Source: Erodium maritimum
Lineage: Eukaryota; Streptophyta; Magnoliopsida; Geraniales; Geraniaceae
Direction of reading: 5' to 3'
Length of the DNA stretch: 64,000 nucleotides
Assembly: GCA_963921825.1 (NCBI GenBank)
Contig: OY997594.1
Coordinates: forward strand, 18,171,001 to 18,235,000
Shown here: piece by piece, positions 10,629 to 23,135 of the stretch
How positions within the stretch are numbered: position 1 is the stretch's first letter
Layout of the letters: each line of letters starts with the position of its first letter
Position numbers and translations under genes: made by a program
Notes under the pieces: generated by a model
What the model was told of the DNA's origin: nothing
The model's input: only the letters and a program-made list of their open reading frames with translations
Databases searched by the model: none

Positions 10629-11324
10629 ATGGAGCTATCTCCAACTTCTTCTGCCGCAGTGCCAGCTGCCATCACTAGGTCGGTGATAACCGTCGCTGAT
10701 CCTATCAGTGGTTCTCTTCTCCCCTTCCCTTTCCCTAACCAACCCGCTTCGAAACCTGGGAAGGAGGAGCGTCGCAGGCGGAAAGAAAAGCCGACCCTAA
10801 TAGCTTCGTCACCCTCTGTGTTCTCTCCGACTCTGGGACCGATTTTAGATGGAGGTTCCTTCGCTTTGGGGTCAGCATCTCCTACCCCGGCGGCTAAACC
10901 GAGACGGGGGAGGCCTCAGCTTCGTCCGGCGCTGCCTTCCTCTCCAAGTAAGGGTCTTCTCGCTTTACCTCCCCCAATACCTAGCGTGCCGCCTTGCCCT
11001 ACAAGCCGTGACTTCGCTCTGGTTCCCCCGAACCATAGCGTGGCGCCTTGTCCTACAAGCCGTGACCTCGCTCTAGCTTCCCCGAACCCTAGCGTACCAT
11101 TTCTCCCTGCGAGCCATGACCTTGCTCTGGCTCCGCTACCTAGTGGCGGGGTCTTTAGGGTTTCGGCGCCACTTGGTGCTACCTCAACCCTATTTAGGGC
11201 TGATTACTCCCTAGGTCAAGATCCTGGTTGGGCGTCCGTTCCTAAGATTACATGGGACCAGGTACACATTCCTACTGATGAGGCCTCGGGTGCTAACCCT
11301 AGTACGCTCCCATTACTACACTAG
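10629..11324 (+). CDS. Unassigned Pro/Ser-rich 231-residue ORF with AT-hook-like patch
   Basis: The ORF starts at an ATG (MELSPTSSAA) and is open for 231 residues. A basic patch (GKEERRRRKEK) precedes an AT-hook-like motif, PRRGRPQLRP. Three tandem copies of a unit of about 20-24 residues follow (PCPTSRDFAL, PCPTSRDLAL, LPASHDLAL), and the C-terminus is non-repetitive (ITWDQVHIPTDEAS). No recognised family. It lies between the DUF569 copy 1 flank and a PIF/Harbinger-like ORF1 fragment on the same strand, so it could be the N-terminal part of a transposon ORF1 or a decayed exon. High GC relative to its neighbours makes a chance ORF possible. Confidence 0.35.
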   Translation: MELSPTSSAAVPAAITRSVITVADPISGSLLPFPFPNQPASKPGKEERRRRKEKPTLIASSPSVFSPTLGPILDGGSFALGSASPTPAAKPRRGRPQLRPALPSSPSKGLLALPPPIPSVPPCPTSRDFALVPPNHSVAPCPTSRDLALASPNPSVPFLPASHDLALAPLPSGGVFRVSAPLGATSTLFRADYSLGQDPGWASVPKITWDQVHIPTDEASGANPSTLPLLH

Positions 11325-11397
11325 GGTTACTTTTTTAATTATGTATGTTACTTTTTTATTAAATTTTAATTAAAGTGTTAATGTTGACGTAGGTCTA

Positions 11398-11552
11398 ATG
11401 GGACCACCGGCCAATCAAATGGGACAACCATTCCCCCCTTTCCCACCATAATTCCGACCACCAATGTTCGACCCTTACGGTCTTGTAGAAATTTTTTTCG
11501 GCCAACAAAAACATGTCGGCGGCAACTCCATAACCCGTTTGTCGTCTACTTC
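11398..11552 (+). pseudogene. PIF/Harbinger ORF1-like gene, N-terminal fragment
   Basis: From the ATG at 11398 the frame reads a Pro-rich start (GQPFPPFPP, then a stop, then RPPMFDPYG), as in the N-termini of plant PIF/Harbinger ORF1 or NAM-associated SANT proteins. It is interrupted at 11552 by LTR d. Joining across the 5-bp duplication ACTTC brings it in frame with the SANT-like part at 24589. One in-frame stop shows it is already decayed. Confidence 0.5.
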
Positions 11553-12805
11553 TGTAAAGACCACTCCGTTCGAAAGTTTTGTTATTTACTTTTTGTTCGA
11601 TTGGAACGTCGAGGTAAAAGAAAACGGGTTAAAAAAATTGGAGCAAAAGCAAAAAGAAAAGAAAAGAAAAAAAGGGAGAAGAGAGTGGAAGTAGGCTGGG
11701 CCGGACCAGGTTTGGGATCAGCCAGCCGGACCGGGCCCAAGCCCAACTCGGGTGCCCAACCCTAACGTGAACTATTCACGCGTCTTCCTCACACCGCGCA
11801 CACCTCCCGAGGAAAACCCATCGCTTCCTCTCACCTTCGCTCTCTCGCCTCGCCTCGCTCTCTCCCTTCCTCTCTCAGATCTCGCCGACCAAAACCCTCA
11901 CCGCACCGTACACGTTTCGACCCCGTCGGCGAAGGAGGAAACCCCAGAGTCTCAAACCGTCAGAGACCCCTCGTGTCACACCCCAAATCCGGTATTGACC
12001 GGACTTGAGACGTGACCGGAGTTAAAGGTAGAAACGCGATAAAGAAATACCAAAACCTTTATAATAACAAGATAAACTCTCTCTATATCAACAACTATAA
12101 AATAGTTCCAAAAATTCCAATGAGTCACAACTCAACATAAATAGTCAAATAAATAATGTTTAAAACACACGCCCAACATTGCTCTAAGATAAACCCCAAA
12201 ATGTCCAAAAGCTCCCGATCCTCGAACTCACTAGACATCTGCTACGCCTGTAAAACAGAAAGAAAACCAAAGGTGGGGTGAGCTTACACTCAGTAGGAAA
12301 AACCTTAACAACTCAACCCTTAGGTCAAAACTGTACTGGATAAGCAGATAACTCAAATAACAATAAAATACGATTAACAACAGAATAACGGGTAACAAGA
12401 TAGAATGAGATAAATACGATGAAATAATATATAGACAAGATAACATTAACTTGAAATGTTCCATAAAAGAATCAATATAAAGTATCATAACGATTAAAAA
12501 AGGAGTAATTGATATCACACCAACCACGTGCTTTCTCAAGCCTCTGATCCATGAATAGATTCTAGTGTCACCTCGGTTCCCATAGTCCGATCCACTAGAG
12601 TATTCATATCACATCATATTTTCCCTCGGTCCGGAGGACGCACATACGTCGGAGCACCGGAAACCATCCCATAGGGATGCTCATCTTTGGTATTCTCGAA
12701 AATGTCTCCAAAGGACCATAGTCATAGGGAACCAAGGTAGTGCTCCCGTAGGACACACACCCTTGGGTGAAACCTCAGAAACCATCTCTCATGAAATAAT
12801 CCCAT

Positions 12806-13085
12806 CAATATCCCGTAGGATCTGCCGAGCCATAGGCTCCTAAATCTATCAATATCCCGTAGGATCTGCCGAGCTCTCACGCTCCAATAATCAATCAATA
12901 TCCCGTAGGATCTGCCGAGCCATAGGCTCCTCACATCACTCAATATCCCGCAGGATCTGCCGAGCCCTTAGGCTCCTAAATCTATCAATATCCCGTAGGA
13001 TCTGCCGAGCTCTCAGGCTCCAATAATCAATCAATATCCCGTAGGATCTGCCAAGCCATAGGCTCCTCACATCACTCAATATCTC
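12806..13085. repeat. Minisatellite inside LTR a
   Basis: Five or so copies of an interrupted unit built on TATCCCGTAGGATCTGCCGA followed by GCC/CTC...AGGCTCC, with alternating spacers (AAATCTATC, AATAATCAATC, CACATCACTC). It occupies the same relative place as the different arrays in LTRs b, c and f. Confidence 0.85.
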
Positions 13086-13120
13086 ACTGTATCTGTCCAA
13101 CTCCAACTACCACCGGATTA

Positions 13121-13145
13121 CCCCCCCCCCCCCCCCCCCCCCCCC
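13121..13145. repeat. Poly(C) run of 25
   Basis: An uninterrupted run of C in LTR a. The homologous place in LTR b (opposite orientation) has a G run at 18950-18960, so the run is a real family trait, although its exact length may be a sequencing artefact. Confidence 0.8.
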
Positions 13146-14010
13146 GGTGTAGTACCGAACCGAACAACCAAGCAATTCAAGAATAAGAATAAAGAAAATA
13201 CATTATAACACATCAACCAACCAACGCTTATCGAATCACACTTTCACCACAACACAGACATCCAATAACACTTCACACTTACCGTATACTGACCTGTCAC
13301 GAACCAGCGGTACATCGATCACCTGATTGTACCCCTTTGGCACAACCAGTCATACTCGATCATCCGTTCAACCAACAATTATATCAACACAATCACTCAA
13401 CCAATCAAGTAAGCCTTCAACCAATCAACAATCATGTGAACGATCAATTAAGTATTCAATCATATAAGCTAACTAGTTTCATTAGACTCTTAGTTGTCCT
13501 AATAACGAGCAACCAAGCATGTGAGTCTAGCACACAACTAATCCGAGAGCTCTTCACAGCCTCTCTACCAGTAAATCAATCCCCAAGTATTGGAAGCGAG
13601 TTACACTAGTGATCTTCATCCTAAACATGCATTCTAGACACTTCCGGTTATTAGTAATTGAAAGACGATTATTCTAGTTATTCGCACCCTATAGGCAATT
13701 CTAGGACCTTTCCAATTTTATTAACCTAACATGCATACTATGCGTTTAATTAAGAAGTTAAGACTTTCCCTACCTTGTGGTCTTCCTCTAAACTTTGTTG
13801 TCAAGCTCGATAGTCGCAACTCTGTTCTTCACACGGGTCCCGGCGTGGTCTTCGTTCTTCAAGTTCGGTCCCAAGGTCTTCAAACACCAAAAAAACTCTA
13901 ATTAGCCTCCACTTAACAGTAAGTAAAGTCCCCAAAACCTTCCCAAAAGTTCAGCCCCAAACAAGGATCAAAAACGGTGTAAAACTCTCAAAATACACCA
14001 GAACAGGTCT

Positions 14011-14147
14011 GTCACGGACACGGTCACGGAGTCGTGACCCCAACCCTCACGGATGACGTCACAGAGCCGTGACGTGTGCCGTCACGGACTCCCTCACGGA
14101 GCCGTGACGTCGGCCGTCACGGAATCCGTCACGGATCCGTGGCGCTC
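14011..14147. promoter_or_regulatory. Palindrome cluster CCGTGACGG/CCGTCACGG in LTR a
   Basis: A dense series of GTCACGG, CCGTGACG and GTGACGTC words, several self-complementary, some with a bZIP-type ACGT core. The homologous block is present in LTRs b, e and i. The regulatory role is inferred, not shown. Confidence 0.5.
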
Positions 14148-15070
14148 TAGGGCAGTCTCGCCCTTCTTCAACCTCCAGCTCATTTTCTCCTAAAATCCAC
14201 TACCAAACTCCATTTTTAACCATCTCCAACTCTCAAAACAGTCAAATACCTCCAATACTCCTCTACTCATGGTAGGAATCAACAAATAAACAAGTTTCCA
14301 AGAATTCTCCAAATCAAAAACTCCATTAAATCCAAGGTCTTCCATCAAAAACCCAACAAAGCTTCTTAGCAACATCATCTAACCTCATTGCAATCAATTC
14401 CAACAACTTCTAGCAAACCCAAACCAAAATCCAATAAATGAAATGAAGGGAAAAGAGGTGTAACTAGTTCCATTACCTTTAGGAGAGTGAGATGGAGATG
14501 ATGATGATGAAATGGAGAAGGAAGAGGTAGAGAATGGCCTCAAGTTGCCCCTTTTTCCTTTGCTTCTTCTTCAAGACTCCATGGGAGCTCCTCTCTCTCT
14601 CTTCTCCTCCAATTTTCGGCTATAACACAAAATGAATTGGTTTTTGGTCTTCCAATTCCATATAATACCTAGAGTTGGTTAATGACTAAAAGCCCTTTAG
14701 ATATTTTCCCTTGTAAAGGCTTTTAGGAGGGTATAGTGGTCCAAGACCACTCCCTTTTCTCTCTTCTAACCAAATAAGGACAAGTGTCCAAGTTGGTCCT
14801 CTAGCTTTCCAAATTAATTTCCAGCACAATAATTAATATTGTTTTAGTCGATAAAAAGTCCCATTTTGACCAAATTTGACTTCCTTCAATATTATACTCA
14901 AATGAAAGGAAACGACCCAATTAAGCCCACCGTGATGACGGCTAAGCATTTTGGGCCCCGGAAAAGCCCCGAATGACCTTCTGACTCATCAGTTGACTTT
15001 TCCGGCAAAAAGTCAAACTTATCTTAAAAGACACCGGTTCGACCGGGATCGACCGGGAGCGGTTCTTACA

Positions 15071-15368
15071 CCTCGACCTGGTTCTGCTCTTCTGGTTGCG
15101 AATCGCGCGCGCCGACGACTGAGAAAAAACTCGGGTCCGTGTTTTCTCTCTCTCGCCCCCGTTCAGCGCCACGACAACGCCACTAGAGACTCGCGGCGAC
15201 GCTGGCTCGGACGAACTCATCCGGAACGAGGAGTGGGACCGCATGTCAGCCACCACCTCACCGCCCTGGCCATGCCGGAGTCCTGGCGCCTCTCCCCGCC
15301 ATGGCCGTGCGTCCTCTGAGCTGCCCTGCTGCGTCATCGCCTCCAGAGCAAAACCCTAGCCGCCTCGC
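15071..15368 (+). other. Exposed LTR d sequence between LTRs a and b
   Basis: This 298-bp GC-rich piece of LTR d separates two opposite-facing LTR copies. It has no convincing gene; short open frames here are incidental. Confidence 0.5.
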
Positions 15369-16293
15369 TGTAAGAACCGCTCCCGATCGATCCCGGTCGA
15401 ACCGGTGACTTCTAAGACAGGTTTGACTTTCGGTCGGAAAAGTCAAACGATGACTCAGGAGGTCACTCGGGGCTTTTTCAGGGCCCAAAAAGCTTGGATG
15501 TCATCACGGTTGGCTTAATTGGGCCGTTTCTTTTCGTTTGAGTATAATTTTGGGGAAAGTCAACTTTGGTCAAAATTGGACTTTATATCGACTAAAGCCT
15601 AATTAATTAATGTGCTGGAATTTAATTTGGAATAATGGACCCTACTTGGACACATGTCCATAAAATATTGGAAGAAAGGGAAATGAGTGGTCTTGGACCA
15701 TTATACTCTCTTAAGGACCTCAAATTGGGAAAATATCTAAAGGGGCCTTTGGTCTTTTTACCAATTAGGTCTATTAAAGAAAAAGGGAGCAACAAATTCA
15801 ACACATTTTGCTAGTGTTGGCCGACCATATAGAGAAAAAGAGAGAGAGGAGAGATCCCATGGAGTCTTGAAGAAGAAGCAAAGGAAAAGAGGCAACTTGG
15901 GTCCATTTTCTACCTCTTTCTTCTCCAAAACCTCACCATCTTCTTCATCTCTTTCTCCTAGAGGTAAGGACACTATCTAAATCTCTTTTCCCTTCATTTC
16001 ATTTCATGAGTTCTGGCTTGGTTTTGCTAGAAGTTGTTGGGTTTTGTTTGTGTTAGTGTTAGAGGATGTTGTTGAGTTGTATTTGTTGGTATTTGATGGA
16101 AATCCTTGGGTTTTAGTGGGTTTTGAAGTTGGTTTTAGTTTGTATTGTTGAGATTTTGATGATTCCTACCTTGGGTAGAGGAGCTTTGGAGTTATTTAAC
16201 TGTTTTGGGAGTTATTGTTGACTGAAAATGGAGTTTGGATGGTAATTTTCGGGAAAAATGAGCTGGAGGTTGAAGAAGGGCGAGTCTGCCCAG

Positions 16294-17954
16294 TGTTAGT
16301 CTTAGTGCCCCTAGTTCAATCCTAAATGTCCAAATGTATATATCATCGTTAGCAATAAAATTAAAGCGGCTTTATATTACTTATGTGTTGGAGTAATATA
16401 TCGATGTGTGCTCTGATCTATGCCCACCATGCGAATAGAACCATAGATCGAGATAGATCACACTCGATGGGTCCCTAGTCAACAAAGCTTCACTAGAAGC
16501 GACTAGTATGAAAGATGGCTCTTTATGGCTTACGATCTGTTAGTCATTGGAATGAGATTCCGGAGTCTGATCATAGATATCATGTGGGACATGATATTGG
16601 ACGATCCGCCCTGAATATGTGCCATAGATTAAGTCATGAACATATTCAGTGTCGTAGCTTGTCATGTATCCTTAGACCAAGGAGTCTTTGTGATCGCTAT
16701 GTAGTCAACAACTGAGTTTGACCTGAGCCTAACGTTGTCCGTAACAGGGCTTCCATAACGGCCATGATTGGCTTGGGGATGGGCTACATGAGTGACACGA
16801 AAGGCGGCTAAGGGATTTATCCCTCATACTGAGGTATGGGAAAGATATCGGTTCTCGGCCGCTTGATCGAGAGTGACTGAAAGAATAGCATGGCCATGCA
16901 CATGATACTGGGTATCATATCTTCAGTCATCTCACATATCAAGGAACGGTGATTGAGAATAATAAGGATGACGGCTCTATGCCTTATCTCAATTAGGATA
17001 TCGGAGATAAAAGGATAATGACATGGATGACGGAAAGGTTAGAATCGGCATGGTCGATTCGTTATGCAGTGTCAGGCAATACTAAAGTCTCGTTAGTTGC
17101 CACTTAAATAGGATCAAGTAAAATGGGATTTTACATTGATCTATTGACATGCATAAACCTAAGGGTCACACCAGAGGATGAAACTCATTGACACATTTAT
17201 GGAGAATGGACAAAAGGGAGTTGTCTCGGGACATGACCAAAGTGAATAGGACTTTACGGATCGAGACAAGGCTTGGAGTCTTGGGATTGATCGCGTCGGA
17301 TAATGTTGGACATTTCCGGTATGGAAGGCTTGGAGGCGATGAGCGAATCACGGGACCTCGTTGGAAATGGCCACGGGCCATGTTCCAAGAGGCCCATGAA
17401 AGGCCCATGCAACCAAGGCCCATGGAACTAATTAATCAAGTCTTGATTAATTAGTACTAAGTAAGGAAGACAAGGATTAAGGTGTTGGTGATTCACCACC
17501 TAACCCAATCTTGTCTAGCCATACTTTGTCCTATTTACACCTTACTTGACACCATACTTGTCTCATGCCTTTAGTTGGACAAGTATGAGTTTTATTATGT
17601 TTAAGTCATCTTTTTTCAACATAACAAACACAAGACAAGAATAGAAAACACAACTTCTCTCCCCCTTCCCTTGCAATTTCGGGTTTGGCAAGCTCCCACC
17701 TCCATTTTTGTGTTCTTGAGTCCTCAAAGAGAAGAACTACGTGGCTTTGATTCCCATGTGGATACGTAGGCGTCTTGGAGACTCAAGCCAATCATTCATT
17801 ACCCGGTGTTCTTGTTTTGGTAAGAACTAGTGCTGAATTTTTCTCTTGTGAATCCATTCTTTGTTAGTTGTTTCATGGTTTTAATCGTCTCTTGGTTTTC
17901 ATTGATTTTCCGCTGCGAGTTGGTTCATCTCCAACCCTACCTCGAGACCCAACA
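16294..17954 (+). mobile_element. Second LTR-type family (TGTTAGTC...CCAACA), 1661 bp, nested in LTR b
   Basis: It starts TGTTAGTCTTAG and ends ACCCAACA. The 5-bp duplication CCCAG lies at 16289-16293 and 17955-17959. No coding domain is seen, so it is a solo LTR or a short non-autonomous retroelement. A truncated inverted copy of its first 400 bp lies at about 25273-25722. Confidence 0.8.
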
Positions 17955-17962
17955 CCCAGACC

Positions 17963-18062
17963 TGCCACGGATCCGTGACGGATACCGTGACGAGAGGCGT
18001 CACGGCTCCGTGACGGAGTCCGTGACGGGTGGTGTCACGGCTCCGTGACCCATTCCGTGGCA
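17963..18062. promoter_or_regulatory. Palindrome cluster in LTR b
   Basis: It starts CCACGGATCCGTGACGG and repeats CGTGACG and GTCACGGCTCCGTGAC words up to CCGTGGCAG. It is the counterpart of the clusters in LTRs a, e and i. The function is inferred only. Confidence 0.5.
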
Positions 18063-18989
18063 GATCAGTTTTGGGTCCTTTTGGGGTGTTTTTCGTTAAT
18101 TTCGATCTTTTTTATGAACTGGTCTTTTGGGGTTGTTTTGGGGCTTTAATTGCTTCTTAGTTAGATCTTGATTAGAGTTTACTTTTCTTCCAAGACCTTG
18201 GTTTCGAGCTCGAGGGACGAAGACCAATCCGGGACCCGTGTGAAGAACGAAGGACAGGCTAGTCGATTTTCAGCAGAGAATTGTTAGAGGAAGACCACGA
18301 GGTAGGGAGAGTCCTAACTACTCGAGTATTTCTATGCCAGTATGCCTAATAGGTTAATAAAATCGGAAAGGTCCTAGAATTGCATATAGGATGCGAATAA
18401 CTAGAATAATCGTCTTTCAATTACTAATAATCGGATGTGTCTAGTGTGCATGCTTAGGATGTGAATAACTAGTGTAATTCGCTTTCAATACTTGGGAATT
18501 GCTTTACTGGTAGAGAGGCCATGATGAGCCCTCAGATTAGTTGTTTTTGCTTGCGTCACATGCTCGTTTGCTTAGTTCAGGCTAAGTTAAGAGTCTAATG
18601 AAACTAGTTAAATTGTATGCTTGAATGCTTGATTGAAGGTTTACATGATTGATTGACTGAATGATTACATGATTGGTTGAGTGATTGAATGCTTGAATAA
18701 TTGAATGGTTGAACGGATGATCGAGTATGACTGATTGTGCCAAACGGTACGATCAGGTGATCGATGGACCGATAGATCGTGACAGGTAAGTATACGGTAA
18801 GTGTAGAGGACTAAATGGATGTCTTTGATGTGTTGTGGTGAAGGTGTGATTCGATAAGTGTTGGTTGATATATATATATATATATTATAATGTGATTCTC
18901 TTGTCCTTGGTCTTGAGATGTTTGGTTGTTCGGTATGGTACTTACACTAGGGGGGGGGGGTAATCCGGTGGTGTTTTAGTCGTTGGTGT

Positions 18990-19200
18990 TTGGCAGATCC
19001 TGCGGGGCATTGATTATTGGAGTCTGCGAACATTGGTTATTGGACCCTGTGGGGCATTGATTATTGGAGCCTGAGGGCATTGGTTATTGGAGCATGCGGG
19101 GCATTGATTATTGGAGCTTGCGGGGCATTGGTTATTGGACCCTGCGGGGCATTGGGGTGGACCCTGCGGGGCAATTGGATGGTTTACCCTGCGGGAAATG
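18990..19200. repeat. Minisatellite inside LTR b
   Basis: About eight variants of a 20-30 bp unit, CCTGCGGGGCATTGATTATT with GGA. A short array of the same unit is in LTR f at about 34858-34950, but not in e or i. Confidence 0.85.
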
Positions 19201-20491
19201 ATTACTTATGGTTTCACCCAAGTGTATGCGTCCTGCGGGAGCACTACCTTGGTTCCCTATGACATATGGTCCTTTGGAGGCATTTCCAGGAATCCCGATG
19301 ATAAGCGTCCCCTTGGGATTGTTTCCGGTGCCCAGATGCATGTGTCTCCTCTGGACCGAGGAAAAATCTGATATGATATGAATATTCTGGTGGATCGGAG
19401 TATGGGAACCGATGTGACACCAAAATCTATTCATGGATCGGAGGTTTGAGAAAGCAAGTGGTTGGTGTGATATTACTTGTTCCCATTTCAATGGTTATGA
19501 TATCTTTATAGTACATTTCACGTAATCTTTTAAAGTTACAGTTATCTTTGAGAATGCGATACTATTCTTAATTATACTGATTCCTAGTATTTCATTGTTT
19601 GATAGTGTTTAGTTGTAAATTGCGTTGTCATGCTAAGGCAGTTTTATTACTAAACTAAAGGTTAACTTATTTATGATTTTTTCCTACTGAGCGCAAGCTC
19701 ACCCCTATGGTTTTTCTCACTTTTTTTTTTACAGTCGTACCTGATGTTTAGTGAGTTCGAGGCTCGGGAGCTTCTGGATGTTTTGGGGGTTATTCTAGAG
19801 TTGTGTTGGTCTTTTGTACTAAACACTATTTATCTTGCACTTTATGTTGAGCTGTGACTCATATTCGATATTTTTGGATTATTTACTATGAGGATTTGAT
19901 GGAGCTATTTGAATTTCTAAAAGATCTATTAATTGTTCATTATTTTCTACTTTTAACTCAGGTCACGTCTCGAGTCTGGTCAAAACCGGATTTGGGGCGT
20001 GACACTCGTCGTCGTGATCGAAAACCCAAACCAAAACCCGTCAGAGTTGGGCCTTGGGCCAGATCGAACCAAGCGAACTCCGGCCTTGGGGCCAGGACGG
20101 GTCTTGGGCCCAAGAAGGACCTCGGGCAAGGCCCAGGTTCCTGGACTGGGTCTGGACTGGGTCCGAGTCAGTCCTGGGTCAGGGTCTGGACTGGGTCAAA
20201 TCCGAGTCAGATTCGGGTCGGGAAAAATATTTAATTAATAATTTAATTAATATAATTTAAAAATGGTTATTTAAAGGACTATTTGGACAAATCAGAGGAC
20301 TTTTGGACTATACCGGGACTGATTGGAAATTTTACCTGTTAAACCCAGACTTGGACTTCGCCCGAGAAGACCGGAGGAAGGTCCGGACGTCAGCAACTAG
20401 GAGACGTAGCTGTTATAATTACGGAAAGTTACTAGCATGCATGATTAGGAGTTAATAATAAACGGAAAGGTCCTAGTTGGCATATAGGATG

Positions 20492-23135
20492 TGTAAGAAC
20501 CACTCCCGGTCAATGCCAGTCATATCGGCGAAAAACAGGGAAATTTAAAATTTTTGGACAGACACTTAAATGAACCTAAATTTGACCCCGAGGGTCATAC
20601 CGGACTTAAGTTGACCCCAATATCGACCAAAGTGAGTTCCGGGGGACTCAGGGCAACTTTCTGACCAAATTGGGAAAGGTTGACTTTTTGCTGGAAAAGT
20701 CAACCGAGCGACGTTTTGGTCCGTTTGAGGTCCATTTTGGATCCAAAAAGCTTAGCCGTCGTCACAGTGGTCTTAGTTGAGCCGTTTCCTTGTAGCCCGT
20801 GAAGTTTCGTAATTTCTTGGGAAAAGTGCCCGTTCGGGGTCCGAGACGGCCGAATTTCGCGAACCTGACTGAAAAATATCTAGAAGATATTCTCCAAAAG
20901 GGGTGGGACCCACTTGTCACATGTCACCAATGTGGTGGTGTTAGATAACATTGAACAAAACAAAGAAATGGAAAGGTGGTGTTAGTTTTGTAAATATGGT
21001 AAAAGTGTGTGTTTATGAAACAAAACAAAGGAGATGGCAGTGTAGGTGTTCGGCCATTATAGAAAAAAAAAAGGAGTTTTGAAGAGAAAGAAAGGAAATA
21101 GAAAGAGGAGAGAAGGAGAAGAGAAAAGAGAAGGGGGGAGTTAGGGTTTTGGTAGTTCCCGACTATCCAACCGGTGGATCGTCTCAACGATCAAGGAATC
21201 GAGCTCCCACCGTCATTCCTTACGGTGAGTACCCTTTCGATTTTCGTTTTGGTACGTTTAAAGTATAGGGTTTGGGTTAAAACAAGTAGACTATGGATGA
21301 GTTGAGGTGTGGGGTTCGTTGGAGACATTTTGGAGTGAAAGATGAACGTTTTCCGGTGACCGGAGGCTCGGGGGAGCTCCGGCCACCGTGTATGGTGGCT
21401 ACCGGAGTTGGGGTGGTGGCTGGCCGGAGCTAGAACCGGCCACCACCATGGTGAACCGGCCCAAAACGGGCCCAACCACCCTCGGGTCTTAAGGGCCGGG
21501 TGGGGCCCACATGCTCGGGTCTCGGGTTTCGTGTTCGGGTGGTTTAGGACGATCCCCAAGTCGTTAATCCACACCCGGAACAAATTTTGGAATTAAATTG
21601 TGAAAGTTGTAATTGACGGGTTTAGAAACTTTAAACGCGAATTAAATTGCTCGGAAGTCGGAAATTGTTTCCGTCGATTGCGTTGGAACCCTTGAATTAT
21701 TTAAGATTGTAGAAACGAAAACGGGAATTTTCGGAGCCCCGGAAGGGCGTTTTCAAAACCCGGGCAGATTCGCCAAACCGGGCGAATCGAGCTTTTCCGA
21801 GCCCATTATTGACAATGTCGAGTAATTGGGTAGTTTGGGAGTGATCGACATTGTCGGGGTTGCATTTGGGCGTCAAGTGTATTAAAATTCAGTTTATGCC
21901 TGCGAACTTAAAAGGTGTTTTAAATTGTGTTCTTATTAGATCGTGTCGCAGACCGAGGAAAAGGAAGGCTAGGCGAGTGATCGTAATCACGCTGGAGCTT
22001 GGTCGTGAGCTTACGAGGTAGGGAAAAGTAGCCGGATCTCGGCCCTGATTAAGGAAAGTTAACAGTAGAAATGCATGAGACACTTGGGTGTCGTGGGTTA
22101 AGTAAGTTTATCGAACAATAGAAAGGCAGGCGACATCGGGTGGTGTCGTATGAAACGGGAACGTATAGAACAATATAAATGCATGTGACACTTAGTAGTG
22201 TCGTAGGAGCAGTGAACGTATTGATATTAGAAATACTAGAGGCATTTGGTTATGCCCGGAGGTTGATTGTATTGTCTGTGGGTGGCCATGAGTGCCCGTG
22301 GGGTTGTTGAGCCCGTGTTTTACTGTTGGTGTCTTGGGTGGCCATGAGTGCCCGTCTGATCCGACTGCGTGTCAGGAAAAGTGCGACAGGTCGACCGCCT
22401 GATCCGACTGCGTGTCGGGAAAAGTGCAACAGGTCGACCGCCTGATCCGACTGCGTGTCGGGAAAAGCTGCGTGGGTATTGGCTAGACAGGTCGACCACC
22501 TGATCCGACTGCGTGTCGGGAAAATTTGCGTCGGCAGGCTCGAGCCCAGCCGGTTAGCAACCGGCACTGAGCAGCTGGAGTGCGATCCTTTGTGATCTTG
22601 TTTGGTGTGCGATCCTTTGTGATCTTGGGTGCTGTGTGGTTATCTTTTGAGTCTTTGGTGGAGGTCGTAACCGCCGTGTTGGGTCTACATTACGTGTCCG
22701 AGTGTTGAGTCGTTTAGGGAAAGTAACAGTTGTGTGTCAGTCGGGTTACTTGAGTTGGGGATAGTAGTCCCCGGTGTTGGGCTTGTTGTTGGTGTTTCCG
22801 GCATTGTCTGCTAGTATGTCGTAGTCAGTCTGGTATCCGTGGTGGTGAGCGAACGCTCACCCCTAGCTGCTTTTCCTACAGGTACTGGTTGCGGGACGGA
22901 CTAGGTGAGCTCTCGAAGCTTGAAGAGCTGGGAGCGGGAGTCCGGGTTTCCTTTTGAGTTTAGCGACGTACGCCTTGTCTTTTGTCCGCTTGTTTGGACG
23001 TACTTTTGAGTTGTAATTATTATTTTTATTAACTAAATGGTGATTTTAAGCGATTTATTTAAAAGGTTTGAAAATGGTTTTATTGTTTCACAGTTCGCGT
23101 TCCGGGTTCGGTTCTACTGAATTCGGGGCGTGACA
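20492..23135 (+). mobile_element. LTR c: solo LTR nested in d
   Basis: It starts TGTAAGAACCACTCCCGG and ends TTCGGGGCGTGACA. The perfect duplication GGATG lies at 20487-20491 and 23136-23140. It is 2644 bp with no coding domain. Instead of the CCGTGACGG cluster it has a block with CCGGTGACCGGAGGCTCG and GGAGCTCCGGCC, shared in part with LTR g, so it belongs to a second subfamily. Confidence 0.88.
22350..22535. repeat. 43-bp minisatellite inside LTR c
   Basis: Four copies of a unit starting CTGATCCGACTGCGTGTCGG and ending ACAGGTCGACC. The third copy has a short internal expansion. Confidence 0.85.

Larger units (their letters stand above)
11974..15070 (-). mobile_element. LTR a: solo LTR, minus orientation, nested in d
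   Basis: It begins TGTCACACCCC at 11974 and ends GGTTCTTACA at 15070, the reverse of the family ends. The duplication CCTCG lies at 11969-11973 and 15071-15075. Length 3097 bp, no internal domain. It contains a minisatellite at 12806-13085, a 25-base C run at 13121-13145 and a palindrome cluster at 14011-14147. Confidence 0.85.
15369..20004 (+). mobile_element. LTR b: solo LTR nested in d, itself interrupted
   Basis: It starts TGTAAGAACCGCTCCCG and ends GGGGCGTGACA. Flanks CTCGC (15364-15368) and CTCGT (20005-20009) are a 5-bp duplication with one change. Its net length is about 2.97 kb once the 1661-bp element at 16294 and its duplication are removed. It carries a palindrome cluster at 17963-18062, a G run at 18950-18960 and a minisatellite at 18990-19200. 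Confidence 0.85.

Noticed and set aside
12806-13085. Possible CRISPR-like array
   Set aside because: Spacers are not unique and the context is a plant LTR; it is an ordinary minisatellite.
20000-20260. Gly/Pro-rich overlapping frames in all three phases
   Set aside because: Low-complexity GGGTC/CTGGG repeats of LTR d give stop-free frames by composition.
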